Origin: Candidatus Francisella endociliophora
GTDB lineage: Bacteria > Pseudomonadota > Gammaproteobacteria > Francisellales > Francisellaceae
Direction of reading: 5' to 3'
Length of the DNA stretch: 64,000 bases
Assembly (NCBI RefSeq): GCF_000764555.1
Contig: NZ_CP009574.1
Span: 930,001 to 994,000, forward strand
The translations under genes and the position numbers were made by a program. A model generated the notes under the pieces. The model saw only the letters and a list, made by a program, of their open reading frames with translations. It did not search any database and was not told the origin of the DNA. Below, piece by piece: positions 45,786 through 55,604 of the stretch. Position 1 is the stretch's first letter. Each line of letters opens with the position of its first letter.

Positions 45786-47825
45786 TTAAACCTCGACATA
45801 ACTCACCCTTTTATCAAACCATTTATTTACTAGCATTTTAGCTGCATCAGGATAATTATCCTCAATTAGTGTTGCTAGCTTAGCTACATCCTCATACTGA
45901 TCATAGTATTCATTTATATCAAAAGTTTTAAAGCTAGAAATCCCTGACTGTTCTTTACCTAACACATCTCCTGCACCACGTATTTCAAGATCTTTTTCTG
46001 CCAGATAAAATCCATCTTGAGATTCTCTGACTAAAGACAATCTTTTCTTTCCTACTTCACTGATCTTATCACTATATAACAATATACAGTAACTTTCTTT
46101 AGAGCCTCTACCGACTCTACCACGAAGCTGATGTAGCTGTGAAATACCTAACCTTTCAGCATTATCTATTATCATTATACTGGCATTTGGCACATCAACA
46201 CCGACTTCTATAACTGTTGTAGCAACAAGCACATCATACTTTCCACTTTTAAAAGCTTCCATCTCTTGGACTTTTTCTTTAGATTTCATACTTCCGTAAA
46301 CAAGCCCAACTCTTTGCTCATCGAGATCTGCTTTTAACTCCTGATACAATGTCTTAACGTCTTGTAGAAAATCCATATTTTCAGACTCTTCAACTAATGG
46401 ACAAACCCAATATATTTGCTCACCTCGAGAGACTGCTTCTTTTAACTTAGATATCAAGTTCCTTTTTTTAGCTCTATTTAAAACAGTTGTTAAAATAGGT
46501 TTACGATTAGGAGGTAATTCATCAAGTATTGATAACTTTAAGTTTCCATACAAAGTCATTGCTAAAGTTCGAGGGATCGGTGTTGCAGAAATTATAAGCT
46601 GATGAGGTGCAAGTTTATTGCCTTTAGCTGATGCCTTATTTATCAGAGCCAAACGCTGCTCTACACCAAACCTATGTTGCTCATCAACTATAACCAACCC
46701 TAAATTATTATATTCAACTCGCTCTTGAAATATCGCATGAGTCCCAACAATTATGCAATTATCTAACCTACTAATCTTTTCAAGGCTTTCTCTTGTCTGT
46801 TTAGTAGTTAATTTTCCAAGCAATGGCACAACCTCAATACCAAGACCTTCGAGAAAATCTAATAAAAAACTATAATGCTGTTCAGCTAAAATCTCTGTAG
46901 GTGCCATAATAGCTGCTTGATACCCTAAACTAGTAGCAGCATATAATGCAGCTGTTGCAACAATTGTCTTACCTGCACCAACATCACCTTGCAAAAGCCG
47001 TATCATTGCCTGATCTTGTTCTAGGTCGTTAAAGATTTCACTAATTGTTCTTGATTGAGCATTAGTTAAACTATATGGCAATTTAGCATGGAATCTATCT
47101 TCTAGAGTTTTTGAAAGATGTATTATAGGCGCTTTAGATACTGAAACATCTTTACGAATACTTTCTTCTGCTAGGCGATAACCTACCATTTCTTCAAATT
47201 GAATCGACTTTTTGGCTTTTGCTAGTAGTTTTTTATCTATTGAATCTGTTAAAGCATGAACATAGTACAAAGCATCTCTAAAACTCATTAAACTAAACTG
47301 CCTCAGATATTCATTAGGAACTATATTGGCAACTTTTTTATCTTGTAAAAGCTTAGATATTATCGAGGTAATTATTCTATCAGGGATTTTCTTAAGTCTA
47401 TAAATAGCTGATAAACCTTGTTTTAAACTACTATGACCATCTTTAACAATTGCACACTCTGGGTGAACCATTTGAGGGTTTAAAGACATCTCCACTTTAC
47501 CATAGCATCTAACCATATCTGCATTTTCTAACATTGCTATTTGATTTGGGTAAAACTTAAATAAAACAACCGTGCAGAAACCTGTACCATCACTAACTAC
47601 AAAACGTAAAAACTTTCTACCAAATTTCTTATAAGTGACATTACTAACTTTACCTTCTATTAAAGACTTTTTTTCTGAAACAAGATCTTTAATCAATGAT
47701 ATGTGACGAGTATCTTTATAATCTTTGGGGAATATAGTTAACAAGTCTTGCGGACTATCTAGATTATATTTTTCTAGAGCCTTTATAGTTGCCTCCCCAA
47801 CACCCGCAAAATCAATAAATTCCAT
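45786..47825 (-). CDS. recG: ATP-dependent DNA helicase RecG
   Basis: A 679-residue branch-migrating helicase. It has an N-terminal wedge/OB domain (about 1-240), Walker A LLQGDVGAGKT (near 285), the DEQH box (IVDEQHRFGVEQR, near 385) and motif VI QLHQLRGRVGRG (near 590). It remodels stalled forks and Holliday junctions. Length is normal. Confidence 0.95.
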   Translation of the reverse strand: MEFIDFAGVGEATIKALEKYNLDSPQDLLTIFPKDYKDTRHISLIKDLVSEKKSLIEGKVSNVTYKKFGRKFLRFVVSDGTGFCTVVLFKFYPNQIAMLENADMVRCYGKVEMSLNPQMVHPECAIVKDGHSSLKQGLSAIYRLKKIPDRIITSIISKLLQDKKVANIVPNEYLRQFSLMSFRDALYYVHALTDSIDKKLLAKAKKSIQFEEMVGYRLAEESIRKDVSVSKAPIIHLSKTLEDRFHAKLPYSLTNAQSRTISEIFNDLEQDQAMIRLLQGDVGAGKTIVATAALYAATSLGYQAAIMAPTEILAEQHYSFLLDFLEGLGIEVVPLLGKLTTKQTRESLEKISRLDNCIIVGTHAIFQERVEYNNLGLVIVDEQHRFGVEQRLALINKASAKGNKLAPHQLIISATPIPRTLAMTLYGNLKLSILDELPPNRKPILTTVLNRAKKRNLISKLKEAVSRGEQIYWVCPLVEESENMDFLQDVKTLYQELKADLDEQRVGLVYGSMKSKEKVQEMEAFKSGKYDVLVATTVIEVGVDVPNASIMIIDNAERLGISQLHQLRGRVGRGSKESYCILLYSDKISEVGKKRLSLVRESQDGFYLAEKDLEIRGAGDVLGKEQSGISSFKTFDINEYYDQYEDVAKLATLIEDNYPDAAKMLVNKWFDKRVSYVEV

Positions 47826-47952
47826 ATCTTTTTAAACCACATAATTCTATTTAAAAGTTTATCATTTTAATCAACAAATACGCAATAATATTGCCAACCA
47901 GTGTCTTTATTGTTAAATTCTAAGCATACAAATACTATAAAAGGATTAAATA

Positions 47953-48501
47953 ATGAAAAAACTAATACTGCCAGCTCTTATATCTAGCCTTATAATTGGA
48001 CTATCTGCTTGTGGGCAAACTGGTGATTTATACCTTCCTGATCAAGATGGTGCAAACTCTGGATCAACTATGGCCACATCAGGATCGACAATAAAAGATA
48101 CAGCATCGAATACAGACAGTAACTCTAATGATGACAACAACCCGCCTCAGAACAATATAGAAAGCCAAGACAATGATCAAAAGCAAAGCACTCCACATAC
48201 CTCAGACAATAACACTGCAATAAGTGAAGCAAAGGACAGTGATACACCAGCTAACACTAACTCATCAAACATAAAAAACTCTGAACAGAACAATAAAAGC
48301 AACTCATCTGATAGTCAAAATGCTAACTCAGGCTCATCAATTAATTCAGGGAGCACAACAACTAAAGTTGATAATGACCCAACACCACCAGCTCAAAACT
48401 ACAATACACCGACTAGTGAACTAGTAGATAGTGGTGATAACTTTAATTTTGACAAAAACATCCAAAATTCCTCAAATGCAGGTGGGACTCCAGATATCTA
48501 A
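47953..48501 (+). CDS. LptM-like lipoprotein with long disordered tail
   Basis: A 182-residue lipoprotein with lipobox LSAC (Cys20). The first mature residues, CGQTGDLYLP, match the short conserved head of LptM (YifL), the lipoprotein that helps assemble the LptD LPS translocon in E. coli. The remaining 150 residues are Ser/Asn/Asp/Thr-rich and probably unfolded. E. coli LptM is only 67 residues. It is divergent from recG. LptM function here is inference from the head motif. Confidence 0.7.
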   Translation: MKKLILPALISSLIIGLSACGQTGDLYLPDQDGANSGSTMATSGSTIKDTASNTDSNSNDDNNPPQNNIESQDNDQKQSTPHTSDNNTAISEAKDSDTPANTNSSNIKNSEQNNKSNSSDSQNANSGSSINSGSTTTKVDNDPTPPAQNYNTPTSELVDSGDNFNFDKNIQNSSNAGGTPDI

Positions 48502-48609
48502 AACTATAATTTAATAGTATTTTCTAGTTTACTTTTTATACCAAAAGTACTAAAATCATCGAGATATTGTATAAATGATAATAAAATAATGCCCAGGGAG
48601 GGTTTCTAA

Positions 48610-48846
48610 ATGTCTAAAGTTTGTATAGTTACAGGTAAAAGACCTACTACAGGTAATAACGTTTCACACGCTCAAAACAAAACTAGAAGAAGATTTCTTC
48701 CAAACCTTCATACTCATAGATTTTGGGTAGAGAGCGAAAATAGATACGTTAAGCTAAAAATCAGCTCAAAAGGTATGAGAATTATCGACAAGAAAGGTAT
48801 TGATACTGTTCTTGCTGATCTTCGTGCTCAAGGGCATAAAATTTAA
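48610..48846 (+). CDS. rpmB: Large ribosomal subunit protein bL28
   Basis: A 78-residue ribosomal protein. The start [20 protein letters not shown] and the following [16 protein letters not shown] are diagnostic. A strong GGGAGGG site lies upstream of ATG 48610. It is followed by rpmG in the usual rpmB-rpmG pair. Confidence 0.97.
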   Translation: MSKVCIVTGKRPTTGNNVSHAQNKTRRRFLPNLHTHRFWVESENRYVKLKISSKGMRIIDKKGIDTVLADLRAQGHKI

Positions 48847-48875
48847 TAATAAGTTTCTAAAAAAGGAATAATAAA

Positions 48876-49031
48876 ATGAGAGAAAAAATCAGATTAGTTT
48901 CTTCTGCTAAAACAGGCCACTTCTACACTACTACTAAAAACAAAAGAGAAATGCCTGGAAAAATGGAAATCAAAAAGTTTGATCCTGTTGTTCGTAAACA
49001 CGTAATGTATAAAGAAGCTAAGATCAAATAG
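48876..49031 (+). CDS. rpmG: Large ribosomal subunit protein bL33
   Basis: A 51-residue protein starting at ATG 48876 after AAAAGGA. It reads [20 protein letters not shown] and ends in KEAKIK, the bL33 pattern. There are no cysteines, so this is the zinc-independent form. It is 29 bases downstream of rpmB. Confidence 0.96.
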   Translation: MREKIRLVSSAKTGHFYTTTKNKREMPGKMEIKKFDPVVRKHVMYKEAKIK

Positions 49032-49064
49032 TACAAACCATATATCTCTTAAGGCCTTACTGAT

Positions 49065-49751
49065 ATGAAACAAGCTTTTCATTTTAAAGGTGGTAGTTAT
49101 ACTATAAGTGCTATCAACATTAATGTAACTGAGTTCACTCAAATAGAGAGTCTACTAAATTCTAAGATTTCTCAATCAAAGGCTTTTTTCCAAAATACAC
49201 CCTTTGCTATCGATATTCGCGATATTGATCAAAATGAAAAATGCTCGTTAAAGTTTTTAGAAGAAGTTATAGAATCTTTTAGGGCTAATGGCATGATCCC
49301 TGTAGGGTTTGTTGTAAATAACAAAGAACTTAAGTCTAAACTAGCGAAAGCTGGTCATAATATACTTAAAAGTGGAAAAGCAAAAGAAGTAAACGCAGAC
49401 GAAGACAAAGGTCAAACTGCTGCAAAAATAATTACTTCACCAGTGCGTACAGGTCAATCTATAAATGCTCGCGATGCTGATGTCATTGTTACAGCTAATG
49501 TAAATAATGGCGCTGAAATTATAGCTGATGGTAGTGTTATAGTTTATGGTAGAATAGGTGGTCGTGTTATAGCAGGTAGTTCTGGTAATAAAGACGCAAA
49601 AATAATTTGTAAAGATTTAAAAGCCGAGCTTGTCTCAATCGCTGGAAAATATGTTACATTAAATAATGAAAGTATTCCTGTGGATGATCGTAATACAGAT
49701 GGATACATTGTGTATTTACAAGATGATAAGATACATATAGAAGGTTTTTAA
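49065..49751 (+). CDS. minC: Septum site-determining protein MinC
   Basis: A 228-residue inhibitor of FtsZ polymerisation. The N-terminal domain (about 1-105) is followed by the C-terminal beta-helix (about 120-228), with VRTGQSINARDADVIV and VYGRIGGRVIAG. MinD recruits it to the membrane. It is the first gene of minCDE, 33 bases after rpmG. Confidence 0.94.
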   Translation: MKQAFHFKGGSYTISAININVTEFTQIESLLNSKISQSKAFFQNTPFAIDIRDIDQNEKCSLKFLEEVIESFRANGMIPVGFVVNNKELKSKLAKAGHNILKSGKAKEVNADEDKGQTAAKIITSPVRTGQSINARDADVIVTANVNNGAEIIADGSVIVYGRIGGRVIAGSSGNKDAKIICKDLKAELVSIAGKYVTLNNESIPVDDRNTDGYIVYLQDDKIHIEGF

Positions 49752-49778
49752 TTTTTTTAAACAAGAGGCTTAAAAAAA

Positions 49779-50600
49779 ATGAGTGAAAAGAAACAAGGCA
49801 AAGTATTTGTTGTTACTTCAGGGAAAGGCGGTGTAGGTAAAACCACATCAAGTGCAGCTATTGCATTTGCCTTTGCTAAAAGAGGCCTTAAAACTGTAGT
49901 TATTGACTTCGATGTAGGTTTAAGAAACCTTGATCTTATTATGGGTTGTGAAAGAAGAGTTGTCTATGACTTAATAAATGTTGTCAAAGAAGAAGCAACT
50001 ATTAATCAAGCTATTATCAAAGATAAGCGTGTAGATAATCTATATATAATTCCAGCATCTCAAACAAGAGACAAAGATGCTCTTACAGAAGATGGTGTAG
50101 ATAGAGTTGTTGAAGAGTTAAAAAACACTTTTGACATTATTCTTTGTGACTCCCCTGCTGGGATTGAAAAAGGCTCTTTAATGGCAATGAGATGCGCTGA
50201 TGCTGCTATTATAGTTACAAACCCAGAAGTATCATCCGTAAGAGATTCAGATAGAATACTAGGTATGCTTGGTAGCAAAACTATCAAGGCTCAAAAAGAA
50301 GGCGAATTCAAAGAAGTACATCTGTTACTTAACAGATATGACTCTGCTAGAGCTAAAGCAGGAGCTATGCTTAAAGCTGAAGATGTTAGTGAAATCTTAT
50401 ATACACCAATAGTTGGGATAATCCCAGAATCAAAAGATATTTTAGAAGCATCTAACAGTGGCAATCCTATAACATTCTTAGAGGATACTATAGCGTCAAA
50501 AGCTTATTATGATGCTGTTGATAGAATGCTAGGTAAGGATATACCAATGAGATATACTGAACAAAAGACCGGTTTCTTTAAAAAATTAATAGGTAAATAA
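49779..50600 (+). CDS. minD: Septum site-determining protein MinD
   Basis: A 273-residue ParA-family ATPase with the deviant Walker [14 protein letters not shown] near residue 14, [14 protein letters not shown], and a C-terminal amphipathic membrane-targeting helix (FFKKLIGK). It places MinC at the poles and is driven by MinE. It lies between minC and minE. Confidence 0.97.
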   Translation: MSEKKQGKVFVVTSGKGGVGKTTSSAAIAFAFAKRGLKTVVIDFDVGLRNLDLIMGCERRVVYDLINVVKEEATINQAIIKDKRVDNLYIIPASQTRDKDALTEDGVDRVVEELKNTFDIILCDSPAGIEKGSLMAMRCADAAIIVTNPEVSSVRDSDRILGMLGSKTIKAQKEGEFKEVHLLLNRYDSARAKAGAMLKAEDVSEILYTPIVGIIPESKDILEASNSGNPITFLEDTIASKAYYDAVDRMLGKDIPMRYTEQKTGFFKKLIGK

Positions 50601-50605
50601 TTATT

Positions 50606-50878
50606 ATGCTAGCTAAACTTTTTGGATTAGGTAAGAAACAGCAAAGTGCTTCCTTAGCGAAAGAAAGACTTCAAATCATAGTTGCTCACCAAAGAAATGA
50701 GCTACAACCAAAATCTTCAAGAATAAGCAGTCACTTACTTGCTGAGCTTAAAGATGAGATCATTGAGGTTGTAAAAAAGTATGTTGCTTTATCTGAAGAA
50801 AACATTAGAGATATCGATCTAAAAGTTGAAGACAGTAGCAAGAACTCAACTATAGAAGTTAATATCCCTTTTAACTAA
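50606..50878 (+). CDS. minE: Cell division topological specificity factor MinE
   Basis: A 90-residue protein with an N-terminal membrane-binding and anti-MinCD segment ([15 protein letters not shown]) and a C-terminal dimerisation domain. It stimulates MinD ATPase and causes pole-to-pole oscillation. It starts 5 bases after minD. Confidence 0.95.
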   Translation: MLAKLFGLGKKQQSASLAKERLQIIVAHQRNELQPKSSRISSHLLAELKDEIIEVVKKYVALSEENIRDIDLKVEDSSKNSTIEVNIPFN

Positions 50879-50889
50879 ACTTGTTAGAA

Positions 50890-51693
50890 ATGAGTGATAT
50901 TAAATTTGAAAACGTCTCTTTCTATAGAGATTATCGTTGCATATATGATGATATTACTTTCACGATCCCATCAAATAAAGTAACTACAATCCTAGGTCCT
51001 TCTGGTGCTGGTAAAACCACAATATTACAACTTATTGCAGGACTTATTAGGCCAGACTTAGGTACAATTCACATTGATAAAGCCTCTATACAAAAAAAGA
51101 CCAAAGAAAAAGAACTAGAAAAATTACGTCATAAAATGGGGTTCCTTTTCCAATCTGGCGCCCTTTTCACTCATCTTAGCGTATATGATAATATCGCATT
51201 CCCTCTGAGAAAGAATACTCAATTAGATGAGAAACTAATTAGAAATATTGTTCTTTTAAAACTACAAGCCGTAAGGCTAGCTCATACAATAGATATGATG
51301 CCAAGTGAACTCTCTGGAGGAATGGCTCGTAGAGTTGCGTTAGCTAGATCAATAACAATGGACCCTAATATTATGATGTACGATGAGCCTTTCACAGGAC
51401 AGGATCCAGCATCATTTAATAAACTCTTGGAATTAATAGCTACTCTAAATGAATCTCTGCAAATGACATCCATTATCGTTTCTCATGATATTGAAGAGTC
51501 TTTAAGCATATCAGATCATATAATCATCGTTGGTAATAAAAAGATTATTGCTAGCGATACACCTCAAAATATTAAATCTAGTAATGATAAATTAATTAAA
51601 AAGTTTTTAGCTGGGGAACCATTAGAAGACTCTAAAAAGGATCTAAAAAAAGATGATACCAACTTCTTTGAAAGAGAAATTTTAAGGAGCTAA
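50890..51693 (+). CDS. mlaF: Phospholipid transport ABC ATPase MlaF
   Basis: An ABC ATPase of about 267 residues: Walker A GPSGAGKTT, signature LSGGMARRVALARS and Walker B IMMYDEPFTGQDP are intact. It powers MlaE in the inner-membrane MlaFEDB complex. I prefer ATG 50890 (MSDIKFENV) over the TTG at 50881; neither has a strong ribosome site, and the closeness to minE suggests coupling. Confidence 0.93.
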   Translation: MSDIKFENVSFYRDYRCIYDDITFTIPSNKVTTILGPSGAGKTTILQLIAGLIRPDLGTIHIDKASIQKKTKEKELEKLRHKMGFLFQSGALFTHLSVYDNIAFPLRKNTQLDEKLIRNIVLLKLQAVRLAHTIDMMPSELSGGMARRVALARSITMDPNIMMYDEPFTGQDPASFNKLLELIATLNESLQMTSIIVSHDIEESLSISDHIIIVGNKKIIASDTPQNIKSSNDKLIKKFLAGEPLEDSKKDLKKDDTNFFEREILRS

Positions 51694-51696
51694 ATT

Positions 51697-52461
51697 ATGC
51701 TTATATTTAGCAAAATATATGAAACTGTAATCTCAATAATATATAGCTCTATTAAATCTTTAAGGTTAATACTCAATATCATATTTGGTAAATTAAATAT
51801 CAGAGAATGCATCACGCAGATAAAAGCAGTCGGTGTTAACTCTATTGTAATTATTGTCACCTCCGGTATTTTCATTGGCTTAGTTCTGAGTCTACAAGGA
51901 TATTACACATTAGCAAAATTTGGAGCCCATTCACTACTAGGGGTTATGGTTGCTCTTAGTGTACTTAGAGAGCTCGGACCCGTAGTTACAGCTATGCTAT
52001 TTGCTGGACGTGCTTGTAGCTCAATCACTTCAGAGATTGGACTCATGAAAGCAACCGATCAGATCAATAGCTTAAAAGTTATGAATGTTAATCCAATTAG
52101 TTTTATTCTATCAACAAGATTTTGGGCTTGTATCATTAGCGGCCCTATTCTTTCGCTTATCTTTTGTAGTGTTGCAATACTAGCTGGTTTTGTACTAGCA
52201 GAAGCTAGTTTAGGTATAAGCTACGGAGAGTTTTGGAGCAATATCCAGTCTTCTGTAACTATTTCAGATATCTCTAATGGACTTATCAAAAGTCTAGTAT
52301 TTGCTTTTGTAACAGCTTGGATAGCATTATATCAAGGCTATTATTGCATTCCTGATTCAAATGGAATTGCTCAAGCCACGACAAAAACTGTTGTCTACTG
52401 CTGCATGAGTGTATTAGGTGCAGATCTTATTTTAACATCGATTATGTTTGGAGGAATATAA
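51697..52461 (+). CDS. mlaE: Phospholipid transport permease MlaE
   Basis: A 254-residue inner-membrane permease with about five helices. Family marks are GVNSIVIIVTSGIFIGLVLS, SVLRELGPVVTAMLFAGRAC and SEIGLMKATDQI. AAGGAG precedes ATG 51697. Its stop overlaps mlaD (TAATG). Confidence 0.94.
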   Translation: MLIFSKIYETVISIIYSSIKSLRLILNIIFGKLNIRECITQIKAVGVNSIVIIVTSGIFIGLVLSLQGYYTLAKFGAHSLLGVMVALSVLRELGPVVTAMLFAGRACSSITSEIGLMKATDQINSLKVMNVNPISFILSTRFWACIISGPILSLIFCSVAILAGFVLAEASLGISYGEFWSNIQSSVTISDISNGLIKSLVFAFVTAWIALYQGYYCIPDSNGIAQATTKTVVYCCMSVLGADLILTSIMFGGI

Positions 52462-52988
52462 TGAGGAACAAATATTTTGAAACCTCAGTTGGTATATTTA
52501 TAATTATAGGTGTTTTATGCCTAATCTTTTTGACCTTTAAAGTTAGTGGAACATCTATTAAATCACTAGGATCAAAAGAGTACACAGTAACTGCGCAGTT
52601 TAAAAATGTTGGATCATTACGCACAAATGCTGCTGTTAAAATAGCTGGTGTAGAAGTTGGCCAAGTTACAAAAATAGACCTAGAAAAGACTTATAATGGA
52701 TTTATGGCTGTTGTAAGCATGTCAATTAATGATGATGAAAAAATACCTAGTAATTATTCTGCATCAATAGCAATGTCTGGAATACTTGGAGACAACTATG
52801 TTGCTCTTAGCCCCCCTAAAGAAGATATTATGGCGATAGCAGGGTTAGATGATAATAGCTCATCCAAGGACGAATATTTACATCAGGGAAGTGTTATCGC
52901 TTTAGAAAATACTGAGTCTGCAATCGATTTAGGCTCTTTAATAAATACTTTTGTTGCTGGTAAAGATGATGACAAAGACAAACAGTAG
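52461..52988 (+). CDS. mlaD: MCE-domain lipid carrier subunit MlaD
   Basis: A 175-residue protein with one N-terminal membrane helix (about 5-27) and an MCE domain (about 38-115, with VGSLRTNAAVKIAGVEVGQV and SGILGDNYVAL). It forms the hexameric lipid channel on MlaE. Length is normal. Confidence 0.93.
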   Translation: MRNKYFETSVGIFIIIGVLCLIFLTFKVSGTSIKSLGSKEYTVTAQFKNVGSLRTNAAVKIAGVEVGQVTKIDLEKTYNGFMAVVSMSINDDEKIPSNYSASIAMSGILGDNYVALSPPKEDIMAIAGLDDNSSSKDEYLHQGSVIALENTESAIDLGSLINTFVAGKDDDKDKQ

Positions 52989-53064
52989 GTATATTACTGC
53001 TTTAAAATATTCCTTTTTTGTATTAGAATCTAAATTTATATAACAACTTTAATAAACCTTAAAG

Positions 53065-53838
53065 ATGATTCGTAAAATCTCAGTTTTTTTCTGTTTAGCA
53101 ATACTATTAATCTCAAGTGCATGGGCTATTGAAAACCCTGTAGATATGCTAAACCAAACAATTGTTACAACTCAAAACAAGTTAATTAAAAATGCTAAAG
53201 AGTATAAACAAGACCCATATCGACTTCTTCGTCTTGTTGATAAAGAAGTCATCCCAATAGTAGCTCCCAAGGTGGTTGCTCAACTAATTGTTGGTAGTGA
53301 TAAATGGAATAATGCAGGTAAAGAACAAGCTAAAAAAATCACCTTAGAAGTGCAAAAACAAATGGGTGAAGATGCTGACAAATCAGCGATTTCTAAAGAG
53401 GTTAAAGACAAGTTAGCTGCACTAAGAAATAAAGAGCAAAATGAATTTATACAGACTGCTACTGAGATGCTTACTTTTATGTATGCTAAAAATGTAGCTT
53501 ATGCTGGTAAATACAAACTGAGCTTATTCCCTTTTAATAAAGATGATAATAGCTGGAAGACTAAACCTATTGTTGTGGTTAATGGTAAAGTAACAAATAT
53601 TGATAATAATCAAAGTTCTGATTTTGCTGTTAAAATGTTCCAAAAGAATGGTAAATGGCATATTTATGACTTTGATGTTGCTGGAGTTAGTATATTACAG
53701 ACATACAAGCAACAATTTGCCCCATACTCAAATGTAGCAGATATGACTAAAGCTGCCAATAAGGTAACAACTAGAATAAAGAAAAAGACATACCCTAAAC
53801 TTTTAGACAAAAACTACAATCTTCAAAACTTAAAATGA
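53065..53838 (+). CDS. mlaC: Periplasmic phospholipid-binding protein MlaC
   Basis: A 257-residue protein with a signal peptide (about 1-21) and an MlaC/Ttg2 fold. Visible marks are WNNAGKEQAKKIT and WHIYDFDVAGVSILQTYKQQF. It ferries phospholipid between MlaA and MlaD. The protein is longer than E. coli MlaC (211 residues), with a C-terminal Lys-rich tail. It overlaps mlaB (ATGA). A 76-base gap before it may hold an extra promoter. Confidence 0.9.
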   Translation: MIRKISVFFCLAILLISSAWAIENPVDMLNQTIVTTQNKLIKNAKEYKQDPYRLLRLVDKEVIPIVAPKVVAQLIVGSDKWNNAGKEQAKKITLEVQKQMGEDADKSAISKEVKDKLAALRNKEQNEFIQTATEMLTFMYAKNVAYAGKYKLSLFPFNKDDNSWKTKPIVVVNGKVTNIDNNQSSDFAVKMFQKNGKWHIYDFDVAGVSILQTYKQQFAPYSNVADMTKAANKVTTRIKKKTYPKLLDKNYNLQNLK

Positions 53839-54128
53839 TAGAAATACATCAAGATACTTGGACTATAAAAAGTGAACTAACATTTGAAACAGTTCCTTTA
53901 ATATACAAAAAGTTCAAAAAAAATTTAACCAACATTACAAAATATTGGAAAATCAACTTCGAAAACTGTAATAAAATTGATAGTGCGGGTCTATCATTAA
54001 TAGTTCAATATATAAAACATGCACAAAGCCATAATATTAAACTAGAACTAGATAGCATATCTAAAAGCGCTATATCTTTAGCCAAAGTACATGGTGCTGA
54101 GAGTATATTAAAAAAATATATTATATAA
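53835..54128 (+). CDS. mlaB: STAS-domain protein MlaB
   Basis: A 97-residue STAS protein; the segment CNKIDSAGLSLIVQYIKHA carries the conserved Asp-Ser/Gly-Leu signature. It binds MlaF and stabilises the transporter. It overlaps the mlaC stop. Confidence 0.87.
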   Translation: MIEIHQDTWTIKSELTFETVPLIYKKFKKNLTNITKYWKINFENCNKIDSAGLSLIVQYIKHAQSHNIKLELDSISKSAISLAKVHGAESILKKYII

Positions 54129-54146
54129 GAATATTAGGAAATAAAA

Positions 54147-54380
54147 ATGACAAAAGAACAGTTAAAAGATATTTTAGAAAGCTCACTTAAAAACTGCAAA
54201 GCAGATATCCAAAGTGATGATAATGTACACTTCTCTGCAACTATAGTAGCAGAAGAGTTTAACGATATAAAAAGTAAAGTAAAAAGACAGCAACTAGTAT
54301 ATTCTAAAATTAATGAATATATACTATCAGGTGAGTTGCATGCTCTTTCAATGAAAACACTAGCTACTACTGAAGTATAG
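54147..54380 (+). CDS. ibaG: BolA-family protein IbaG
   Basis: A 77-residue BolA-like protein. The order mlaB then ibaG (yrbA) is the same as in E. coli. The C-terminal HALSMKTLATTE is typical of the IbaG branch. It probably interacts with monothiol glutaredoxin and iron-sulfur clusters. The murA gene that follows in E. coli is missing here. Confidence 0.85.
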   Translation: MTKEQLKDILESSLKNCKADIQSDDNVHFSATIVAEEFNDIKSKVKRQQLVYSKINEYILSGELHALSMKTLATTEV

Positions 54381-54395
54381 CTAAAACAATCAATA

Positions 54396-55580
54396 TTATT
54401 TATTTTTTCTCATCATCAAACTCATGATAAATGCCACAAAAAATAATAAAGGTATTATACTCATAACTATCTCCTTAGGAACATGCCTATCAAGGAGAAT
54501 TCCTATAACAAGCTGAACAATAGCTCCTCCTGCAACTCCACATAAATTAACAAAGGCAAAAACAGCTGAAATCACCTTCTTGTCAACACTATCATGAACA
54601 TAAGAAAAACTAAGTATATGTGATGATTGACTTACCCCTATACATAAAGAAAAAATACACAGCACAACTATAGGTAAGGCTAAATATAAATATACACTAC
54701 TTGCAACAAACCCTAATATAGCTCCTATCATTAATAAGTATTTTGCTGTTAAAATCCTAATCAATAATCCCCATAATGGTGCAGAGATAGCTATACCAAT
54801 AAAAATCAAAGAATTACCTGCTAAAGATGAGTAGTAATTAGAATATCCTAATGATAATAGAAAATCTCTTCCCCATAGATCACATAATGCAAATGTTGCT
54901 CCCATAGTAGTAGCACAAAATATTCCATTCGCAACTATATCAAGCTTAAATATACTTCTTAACACTTCTTTAAAATTTATATTTTCATGCTTATTTTTAT
55001 TTTTAGCTATACTGTTATTATCGTGAACAAACAAAAAAGAAGATATCAAAATAATGATACAAATTACTGTGAAAGATAGATAAACACTTTGCCAGCTTGT
55101 TTTTGTTAGTAATACAGTAAGAGGCATCCCAGATAGAGCTCCTCCAAAATAGCCAATAAAGTTCGTTAACCCTGCAAATAAAGCAAAATTTTTGATAGAA
55201 AACCATTGAACCGCCAGAGTAATAGCACATAAAAAACCTAATGAACCACATACTCCCATCAGAATTCTAGCTAACAAAAATATTTCAAAGCTTCCGCCAA
55301 TGCTAAAGATAAGAGTTCCCACAAGAGCAGCTATTACAGCTACTATTAACATCTTTCTCACACCATATTTATCTATAAGAATACCTGAGGGAATTTGTAA
55401 GATAATATATGTAAAGTAAAATGCAGAACTTAAACTAGCTAACTGTGTATTACTAAGTGAAAATTCTACAGAAAAAAGATCTGAAATAGAGCCCATTGAT
55501 GATTTGAGCATTATCTCAAAAGCATAAAATAAGGTGGCTATTCCCCAAATCAAAAGAGGAATACAAAGCCATTTAATCAC
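54396..55580 (-). CDS. MFS transporter, nitrate/sugar-phosphate-type topology
   Basis: A 394-residue transporter with 12 membrane helices. GILIDKYGVRKMLIVA between helices 2 and 3 is the MFS signature loop. The start is GTG 55580, with AAGGA upstream; an overlapping ATG leads straight to a stop. It stands between ibaG and mlaA and is transcribed opposite to the mla operon. The substrate is unknown. Confidence 0.83.
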   Translation of the reverse strand: MIKWLCIPLLIWGIATLFYAFEIMLKSSMGSISDLFSVEFSLSNTQLASLSSAFYFTYIILQIPSGILIDKYGVRKMLIVAVIAALVGTLIFSIGGSFEIFLLARILMGVCGSLGFLCAITLAVQWFSIKNFALFAGLTNFIGYFGGALSGMPLTVLLTKTSWQSVYLSFTVICIIILISSFLFVHDNNSIAKNKNKHENINFKEVLRSIFKLDIVANGIFCATTMGATFALCDLWGRDFLLSLGYSNYYSSLAGNSLIFIGIAISAPLWGLLIRILTAKYLLMIGAILGFVASSVYLYLALPIVVLCIFSLCIGVSQSSHILSFSYVHDSVDKKVISAVFAFVNLCGVAGGAIVQLVIGILLDRHVPKEIVMSIIPLLFFVAFIMSLMMRKNK

Positions 55581-55604
55581 ATTAAATCCTTTTGGAAGCT
55601 AGGC

